In this document: positions 58,748-64,000 of the stretch, one piece after another
Numbering within the stretch: position 1 is the stretch's first letter
Layout: every line of letters starts with the position of its first letter
Assembly (NCBI GenBank): GCA_964574215.1
Contig: CAZNLR010000007.1
Span: 60,343 to 124,342, forward strand
DNA length: 64,000 nucleotides
Reading direction: 5' to 3'
DNA from: GCA-2725625 sp964574215
GTDB lineage: Bacteria > Pseudomonadota > Alphaproteobacteria > Rhodospirillales > UBA2165
Notes under the pieces: generated by a model
Databases searched by the model: none
Told to the model about the DNA's origin: nothing
The model's input: only the letters and a program-made list of their open reading frames with translations
Translations under genes and position numbers: made by a program

Positions 58748-60195
58748 TGCCAAACGAAATACAGAATATGAACGTTGCGGACGCCAGACCCATCACATTG
58801 CTTTTGGGTGCATTGGGTGGCCAGGGCGGCGGTGTGCTGGGAGACTGGTTGGTCGAAGCCGCTTACAACTCGGGCTACCCAGCCCAGGCCACATCAACGC
58901 CAGGCGTCGCCCAACGTACGGGCGCAACGACTTATTATTTCGAACTATTCCCCGTCAAAAATCCGCCGGCTGAACCGATTTTTACGTTGTTTCCGGCTTG
59001 CGACGATCTGGACATTATGGCGGCGATGGAACCGACGGAAGCCGGTCGTGCTTTGGAACGCGGCTGGATCAGCGACCGCACGACAATTTTCACGACGACG
59101 GAACGCATTTATTCGACGGCGGAAAAAGTTCCGGCCGGTGACGGGCGCACACCCAGCGGTCCCATATTCGATTCATTGACCAATGCGGCAAAAAAATTGG
59201 TTTTGATGGACATGGCTGCCTTGACCGCCGGATCAGCGGCACGAAGTAATGCGGTGCTGTTCGGCGCGATCATCGGCAGTAAGATCCTGCCGTTGACCGA
59301 AGATGATTGCCGGGAGGCGATCCGCGCAAAAGGCGTTGCGGTCGAGAGCAATCTGGCTGGTTTCGAAATTGGTTTGAAGTCCGCCGAAGGCTCGAAACCG
59401 GAATACATTGATGAAGAACCCATCGAATACAAAGCGGCGCCCGCCGAATTTGACACGGCTCTTGGCGACTTCCCGGACTCTTTGCGGCCGGTTATTGGCC
59501 ATGGCGTGGCGCGGCTGGCGGACTACCAAAATGCCGATTATGCCCGTCTTTATCTGGACCGACTAAAAACCGTATTTGAAAAGGATACCGGTACAGACAA
59601 AATGCTAACGGACAGGACGGCGCGCGGATTGGCCCGCTGGATGAGCTTCGAGGACGTTATTCGGGTTGCCCAGTTGAAAACCCGGCCCGACCGACTGGCG
59701 CGCATTCGCGGTGAATTGGGTGTCGATGACAGCACCCCCCTTAAAGTCACAGACTATTTTAAACCGGGCCGCGAAGAACTGACCGGTATTCTGCCTCCGG
59801 GACTTTCCTGGCTGGTGCCTAATATTAAGAAATTGTCGCCCGGCAACGGAATGGCATTGCATATTCAGACCGGGTCGTTTACCGGTTTCACCGCATTGAA
59901 ATTTCTCGCTGCACTTAAACCGTTCCGTATGAAAAGTGCACAATATTTGGAGGAAAATGCAGCCATCGAGCAATGGTTGGATGCGGTCCGTCAGGCGGCG
60001 GATGTAGACATCGACTTGGCCTGCGCCACGGCAAACTTGACCATTTGGGCGCGGGGCTACGGCAACGTGCGGCGCACCGGTCTTAAGAAACTGGAAGACT
60101 TATTTGTAAATTGGGCTGATCGCCTAGGGGATAAAAAAATACTCTCGGCGGAAATCGATCAGCAGATACTCTTGGCAAAGGCCAGCCAGGATTAA
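58747..60195 (+). CDS. iorB: indolepyruvate oxidoreductase beta subunit, long form
   Basis: About 482 residues. The first ~200 form the gamma-type oxidoreductase domain (LLGALGGQGGGVLGDWLVEAAYNSGYPAQATSTPGVAQRTGATTYYFELFP). The rest is an extra helical region of about 280 residues (RGLARWMSFEDVIRVAQLKTRPDRLARIRGELG, then GFTALKFLAALKPFRMKSAQYLEE) typical of proteobacterial long forms. The ATG overlaps the iorA stop as TGATG and has GGGAG upstream. The 50-base gap to hcrC suggests one transcript. Confidence 0.87.
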   Translation: MPNEIQNMNVADARPITLLLGALGGQGGGVLGDWLVEAAYNSGYPAQATSTPGVAQRTGATTYYFELFPVKNPPAEPIFTLFPACDDLDIMAAMEPTEAGRALERGWISDRTTIFTTTERIYSTAEKVPAGDGRTPSGPIFDSLTNAAKKLVLMDMAALTAGSAARSNAVLFGAIIGSKILPLTEDDCREAIRAKGVAVESNLAGFEIGLKSAEGSKPEYIDEEPIEYKAAPAEFDTALGDFPDSLRPVIGHGVARLADYQNADYARLYLDRLKTVFEKDTGTDKMLTDRTARGLARWMSFEDVIRVAQLKTRPDRLARIRGELGVDDSTPLKVTDYFKPGREELTGILPPGLSWLVPNIKKLSPGNGMALHIQTGSFTGFTALKFLAALKPFRMKSAQYLEENAAIEQWLDAVRQAADVDIDLACATANLTIWARGYGNVRRTGLKKLEDLFVNWADRLGDKKILSAEIDQQILLAKASQD

Positions 60196-60245
60196 TTTGA
60201 GTATATTTTTGAACTTTATTTGATTGAGTTATTTGAGGTAGTGGC

Positions 60246-60758
60246 ATGACTGAAAAAAAGAATATGACCCATCTCCATTGCTGGGTGAACGGCAGAGAGC
60301 GGGACGATCTTGTCAAAGACAATCTCCTGCTGGCCGACTATTTGCGCGAAACGGTCGGATTGACGGGAACCAAAATCGGCTGCGATGGCGGCGAATGCGG
60401 CTGCTGCACGGTCCTGGTCGACGACGTTCCGCAGCATGCCTGCCTGACCTTGGCGGCGGTTTGCGAGGACAGAAAGATCGAAACCATCGAGGCCCAGTCG
60501 GAAGGGCGGCGACTCTCGGCCCTCCAGCGCGGCTTCCATGAAAAGCTGGGCACCCAATGCGGATTCTGTACACCGGGCATGATCATGGCGGCGGAAGGAT
60601 TGCTGCGGACCAACGACGATCCCAGTGAAGACGAAATCCGCGAAGCCCTGGCGGCCAACATTTGCCGCTGTACCGGTTACATCAAAATCATTGAAGCGGT
60701 TCAGTTCGCGGCTTCCGAAATGAAGGGCGGCTCTCCAGACAAAGAAGCCGCCGCCTAA
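60246..60758 (+). CDS. hcrC: 4-hydroxybenzoyl-CoA reductase gamma subunit ([2Fe-2S])
   Basis: A 170-residue small subunit of the xanthine-oxidase family. Plant-type [2Fe-2S] cysteines are Cys46, 51, 54 and 66 (IGCDGGECGCC...HAC), and the second cluster is Cys105, 108, 140 and 142 (TQCGFCTPGM, NICRCTGYI). Electrons pass from ferredoxin through these clusters to the FAD and molybdenum subunits. Context with hcrB identifies it as HcrC rather than a carbon-monoxide or xanthine dehydrogenase subunit. Confidence 0.85.
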   Translation: MTEKKNMTHLHCWVNGRERDDLVKDNLLLADYLRETVGLTGTKIGCDGGECGCCTVLVDDVPQHACLTLAAVCEDRKIETIEAQSEGRRLSALQRGFHEKLGTQCGFCTPGMIMAAEGLLRTNDDPSEDEIREALAANICRCTGYIKIIEAVQFAASEMKGGSPDKEAAA

Positions 60759-60792
60759 TTGAATTCTAAGATATTTTAAGAAAGCAGACGTT

Positions 60793-61767
60793 ATGGAATA
60801 TATGCCGAATTTTCAACTTCATCGCCCGGACAACGCCGCCGACGCGGTAAAAATCAGAAGCGAACAGCCGGAAGCTCTTTATCTGGCCGGCGGCACCGAT
60901 CTGATGGTCAATGTGCGCCGCGGTATCGAGCAACCGGAACATCTGATCGATCTTTCTTCAATTTCGGAATTGCAGACCATCAGCGAGGACGATGACGGTT
61001 TGCATATCGGTTCGGGTGTGCACGTTCAGGACATCGCCGAAAACGAAACCATTTTAAGAGATTATCCGGCCATCGCCGAAGCCGCCGACGCCGTCGCAGG
61101 ACCCACTCACCGGCAATACGCCACGATCGGCGGCAATTTGTGCCTGGACACTAGATGCCTCTTTTACAACCAAAGTGAATGGTGGCGGCAAAGTAACGAC
61201 TACTGCCTGAAAGAACGGGGCGATACCTGCCATGTGGCGTCGGGCGGTCAGAAGTGCTTCGCCGCTTTTTCCGGGGATGTGGCCCCCGCCATGCTGGTGT
61301 ACGAAGCCGAAATCGAACTGGTCGGTCCCGAAGGCAGCCGCCGCATTCCCCTTGCCGAACTTTACGAAAACGACGGCAAGGCGCACCTCACTTTGCAGCC
61401 GGGCGAACTGCTGACGGTCATCCATTTACCAAAGTCATTGGCCGGTTCCCCGTCCCGCTACGAAAAGGCCCGAATCCGCGGCTCCATCGATTTCCCCCTG
61501 GCGGGCGTGGCCGTGCGCATAAATGCAGAGGGCGGTAAAGTCGGTGACCTCGCGGTGGCCTTAACGGGTGTCGGATCGGCGCCTCAGATCGTCAAAAAGC
61601 TGGATGATATTCAAGGCAAGGCTTTGGATGATGATACGTTCGACGCCATCAAGGAAACCGTGCGCAAGCAAGCCAAACCGATGAAAACCACGACAGTGGC
61701 GCCCTGGTACCGGCGGCGCGTCGTTAGTGCTCTTGCCCGGCGACTGGCGGCGGAACTGGCCGGTTAG
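60793..61767 (+). CDS. hcrB: 4-hydroxybenzoyl-CoA reductase beta subunit (FAD, [4Fe-4S])
   Basis: A 324-residue FAD subunit. FAD motifs: ALYLAGGTDLMVNVRRGIEQPEHLIDLSS and ATIGGNLCLDTRC. A roughly 40-residue insertion holds Cys122, 138, 146 and 155, the positions that ligate the extra [4Fe-4S] cluster found in hydroxybenzoyl-CoA reductase and in few other family members. This enzyme removes the para-hydroxyl of 4-hydroxybenzoyl-CoA to yield benzoyl-CoA. The molybdenum subunit HcrA does not follow; the next gene is convergent and unrelated. Confidence 0.9.
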   Translation: MEYMPNFQLHRPDNAADAVKIRSEQPEALYLAGGTDLMVNVRRGIEQPEHLIDLSSISELQTISEDDDGLHIGSGVHVQDIAENETILRDYPAIAEAADAVAGPTHRQYATIGGNLCLDTRCLFYNQSEWWRQSNDYCLKERGDTCHVASGGQKCFAAFSGDVAPAMLVYEAEIELVGPEGSRRIPLAELYENDGKAHLTLQPGELLTVIHLPKSLAGSPSRYEKARIRGSIDFPLAGVAVRINAEGGKVGDLAVALTGVGSAPQIVKKLDDIQGKALDDDTFDAIKETVRKQAKPMKTTTVAPWYRRRVVSALARRLAAELAG

Positions 61768-61777
61768 CACCAAACGC

Positions 61778-62325
61778 CTAGTGAACTGACACCCGGTTCG
61801 GCTGTTTTCGTTTCGCGCTGGTGTACTGATAGGTGATCGTGCGACGGTCGGCGGAGATATCGTCAATTTTCCGACGGCGTCTGTCAGGTCCGAAATATTT
61901 TCTGGAATCGACATAGTTACGCGGGTTTTCGATGATTGAACGAAGTCGGTAATAGACCAATTTGGCCGAGAACGGTTTGGCCAGAAACTCCGTCGCACCG
62001 GCGTCCCGCGCTTTTAGAATATCCTTGATTTCCGTATAGGCAGTCACGACGACGATGGGAATGAAGCGGTCGATTTCGGCCTCACCCGAACGGATTTGGG
62101 CATCATTGTTAAGCCGTCGATGGGCGCCATCATATAGTCGGTAAAAATCAGATCGGCATTAAAACTTTTTAACGTGTTCAAGGCGACCTGACCGTTTCTG
62201 GCATCCTCTACCTGCCGAACACCGAGTTCCTTGAGAATATCCCGCATGACCCGCCGCATCGGCGCGTGATCGTCGACAATTAGAATTTTTAAAGCGCTGA
62301 AATCGTACCCTTTGTTGATCACCAT
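61778..62325 (-). pseudogene. CheY-like response regulator, frameshifted
   Basis: The 5' part (62325-62044) reads a receiver start: LKILIVDDHAPMRRVMRDILKELGV, then DLIFTDYMMAPIDGLTMMPK, with the phosphoacceptor Asp in FTDYM. The frame then shifts. The 3' part continues from a different frame as IRSGEAEIDRFIPIVVVTAYTE, then GATEFLAKPFSAKLVYYRLRSIIENPRNYVDSRKYFGPDRRRR, an alphaproteobacterial type. One extra base in the TTT at 62095-62097 (plus strand) would restore a normal 180-residue protein. It is either a recent mutation or a homopolymer sequencing error. Confidence 0.8.
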
Positions 62326-62472
62326 TGTGTTTCCCTCAACCTTTATCGCGGCCTGTTTTTGCCCCCATATTGAGGCCGCATATACATTTAGTGGTCGAAA
62401 GATAACAAGTGTGTATTTCCCGAAATTAACAATGTTATTTCGGCAATATTAAAATTGATTAATTTGAGGTTA

Positions 62473-64000
62473 TTACGATCCCGGCAGGTCGTCCTCGTAG
62501 CAGATGAAAACGTCGCCTTCCGGAGACTCGGTCACGGAATAGCTGGCCAATTTATCGGCATCGACCCTATCCAGGGTGATCTCCATATCGTTGCCGCCGA
62601 TGGTAATGACAGCGTTTTTACCGCTTTGCGAGATCGATATATCGTCGGCCGTGAAATCGTCGCCTTCAAATTTCAATACGTCACCGATCTTAAAATCTCT
62701 GATACGGTCTTCGCCACCTTCTTCACCCGGCCGGAAAATGAACGTGTCATTACCGCTGCCGCCTTTCAAATCGTCATCTCCGGCACCACCTGCCAAGATA
62801 TCGTCCCCGGACGAACCTTCCAGCTTGTCGTCACCGGCGCCACCAGCCAGGATATCGTCACCCGATCCGGCTTTAAGTCTGTCGTCGCCGCTGCCGCCGA
62901 CGAGATAATCATCTCCCGAACCGCCTTCCAGCTTGTCGTCGCCGCCGCCGCCATACAATTGGTCGTCTCCCTTACCGCCGTAAAGCTTGTCATCGCCTCC
63001 GGGCATATCATCGACGTCGTCAATGCCGTCAACTTCGTCATAGTCGAAATCATCATCAATGTCGGCGTCGACATCGACATCAACATCAGCATCGTCATCA
63101 TCATCGTGGTGACCCTGATAATCATAGCTGACGTCAATCGTTTCCTGGGCGACCGCCGCATCAGTTTCTCCGCTATCAGGATCGGTATCTAAGGAGGTCG
63201 CCGTAACCTGGAGCTGAAAATCATCGTTGATATTATGAGGCACGGTCATCTGAAGACCGGGCAATTGATCCACGGTCAACACCCACGTACCGGCGTCACC
63301 AGCCTGTCCGGCCGACAGCGTCACGCCTTCGGGCAAGCCGGAGACGGTAATTTCAAGCTGCTCCGACATATCGGTGTCGACCAGCGCCGCTTCGATATCC
63401 AGCGGTCTTTCCATGGCGCCGCTCTCGGTCTTCCAGTCGCCGTAAAGCACATCGTCGCCTTTTTCGCCTTTCAGTTCGTCATCACCACCGCCGCCGACCA
63501 AGACGTCGTCGCCTTTCGAACCTTTCAATCTGTCGTCGGTGGGCGCGCCTTCGGGTTGAATTTCAACATCGCCGACCTGAAGGTAGGGCACATCCGCATC
63601 AGGCTGAACAACGACCATAGCGGTTCGGGTAACCGAGGCGGTATCGCCGGTTTCCTCGGCGGATACCGCGGTTATCGTCAATTCAAAATCATTGCTGTCA
63701 TGCTCGGCCGGCGTCACCGACAATCCGGCCAGGTCATCGGGCTGCACCGACCATTCACCACCGCCCAAGTTGACGCCGGACGATAACGTAGCGCCGTCAG
63801 GCACGCCGGCGACGGTAATGGAAAGCGTTTCCGCCGGATCGGTCAATTCGGACGCGATGGCCAACGGTATCGCCGTATCTTCCGACCCGACCACATCGTC
63901 GACGCTCAACGTCGGATCATCCGCTTCCGGCTCGGGCTCGGGTTCCGGTTCGGGCTCCGGCTCCGGTTCTGGCTCGGGTTCTGGCTCAGGTTCTGGTTCG
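62473..64000 (-). CDS. RTX-repeat secreted protein, 5' end beyond the window
   Basis: Open from the right edge. It begins with twelve Glu-Pro dipeptides, then EADDPTLSVDDVVGSED. Two or more beta-sandwich, cadherin-like repeats follow (LTDPAETLSITVAGVPDGATLSSG and a similar LEITVSGLPEGVTLSAG). Two blocks of calcium-binding nonapeptides (GGGGDDELKG, GGKGDDQLYGGGGDDKLEGG) flank an Asp-rich linker. The end, DFKIGDVLKFEGDDFTADDISISQSGKNAVITIGG, is the usual RTX C-terminal motif with a type I secretion signal behind it. It is likely a large extracellular adhesin or surface protein. Confidence 0.88.
   Translation of the reverse strand, partial: EPEPEPEPEPEPEPEPEPEPEPEPEADDPTLSVDDVVGSEDTAIPLAIASELTDPAETLSITVAGVPDGATLSSGVNLGGGEWSVQPDDLAGLSVTPAEHDSNDFELTITAVSAEETGDTASVTRTAMVVVQPDADVPYLQVGDVEIQPEGAPTDDRLKGSKGDDVLVGGGGDDELKGEKGDDVLYGDWKTESGAMERPLDIEAALVDTDMSEQLEITVSGLPEGVTLSAGQAGDAGTWVLTVDQLPGLQMTVPHNINDDFQLQVTATSLDTDPDSGETDAAVAQETIDVSYDYQGHHDDDDDADVDVDVDADIDDDFDYDEVDGIDDVDDMPGGDDKLYGGKGDDQLYGGGGDDKLEGGSGDDYLVGGSGDDRLKAGSGDDILAGGAGDDKLEGSSGDDILAGGAGDDDLKGGSGNDTFIFRPGEEGGEDRIRDFKIGDVLKFEGDDFTADDISISQSGKNAVITIGGNDMEITLDRVDADKLASYSVTESPEGDVFICYEDDLPGS

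Noticed and set aside
61778..62325. Two separate overlapping small genes
   Set aside because: Each half holds only part of a receiver domain, and they join into one normal protein if a single base is restored.
1..64000. tRNA, rRNA, riboswitch, integrase or attachment site
   Set aside because: None was seen in the intergenic stretches by eye. A tRNA or covariance-model scan was not possible here, so small RNAs could have been missed.

Overview
The window looks like a draft-assembly contig from an alphaproteobacterium, probably a free-living, perhaps marine, member of the Rhodospirillales. This rests on moderate GC content, an S9 protein with an acidic N-terminal extension, Kdo (LPS) genes, CheY-like proteins with an arginine-rich tail, a box-type benzoyl-CoA pathway and CCTCCCC-type intergenic palindromes. 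No rRNA, tRNA, CRISPR array, prophage or transposase gene was seen. Two runs of ten Ns (36822-36831 and 54823-54832) each interrupt one gene and do not preserve its frame, so they are placeholders of unknown true length.

Left part (1-15.8 kb), mostly housekeeping and stress genes: a periplasmic solute-binding protein, an MFS exporter, a membrane protein with a cyclic-nucleotide-binding domain, the phage-shock system (pspF divergent from pspABC, with a clear sigma-54 promoter), a very large soluble hybrid histidine kinase, a possible 27-residue membrane peptide with its own promoter and ribosome binding site, yciA, parE, a membrane-anchored methyltransferase, argC, kynU and nadX.

Middle part (15.7-38.4 kb). 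A three-gene block encodes a VTC (polyphosphate-polymerase-type) domain protein, a CotH-like kinase fused to a beta-helix, and a DUF4956 membrane protein. Next come a FAD oxidoreductase, a tandem-repeat ferredoxin-fold protein, rplM-rpsI with a leader hairpin and a strong terminator, an enoyl-CoA hydratase, a CoA-binding protein, a cyclic-nucleotide-gated K+ channel, a GlxA-type regulator and a methyltransferase. At 29.0-32.9 kb lies a tightly coupled four-gene operon: a QueC-like PP-loop enzyme, an acyl/aminoacyl-AMP ligase, a GNAT and an acyl-carrier domain fused to an unrecognised domain. It is followed by a TPR/glycosyltransferase-like protein and kdsC-kdsB. This is the best candidate for an undescribed modification or biosynthesis system.

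Right part (37.4-61.8 kb), an aromatic-acid catabolic island: an Rrf2 regulator plus GNAT pair that resembles badM-badL, boxC-boxB, a benzoate-CoA ligase, a two-subunit CoA-transferase, a complete branched-chain-type ABC transporter (livKHMGF order), a DUF4863 protein, a hotdog thioesterase, indolepyruvate:ferredoxin oxidoreductase alpha and beta, and two subunits of 4-hydroxybenzoyl-CoA reductase (hcrC, hcrB with its diagnostic [4Fe-4S] loop). The inferred logic is uptake by the ABC system, CoA activation, reductive dehydroxylation of 4-hydroxybenzoyl-CoA, and BoxBC epoxidation and ring cleavage. boxA, boxD and hcrA are absent and must lie elsewhere. Within the island are a DUF1223 protein, an EF-hand/M23 peptidase and several palindromic repeats.

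The right edge carries a frameshifted response-regulator gene and the 3' part of a large RTX-type secreted protein that runs off the window.
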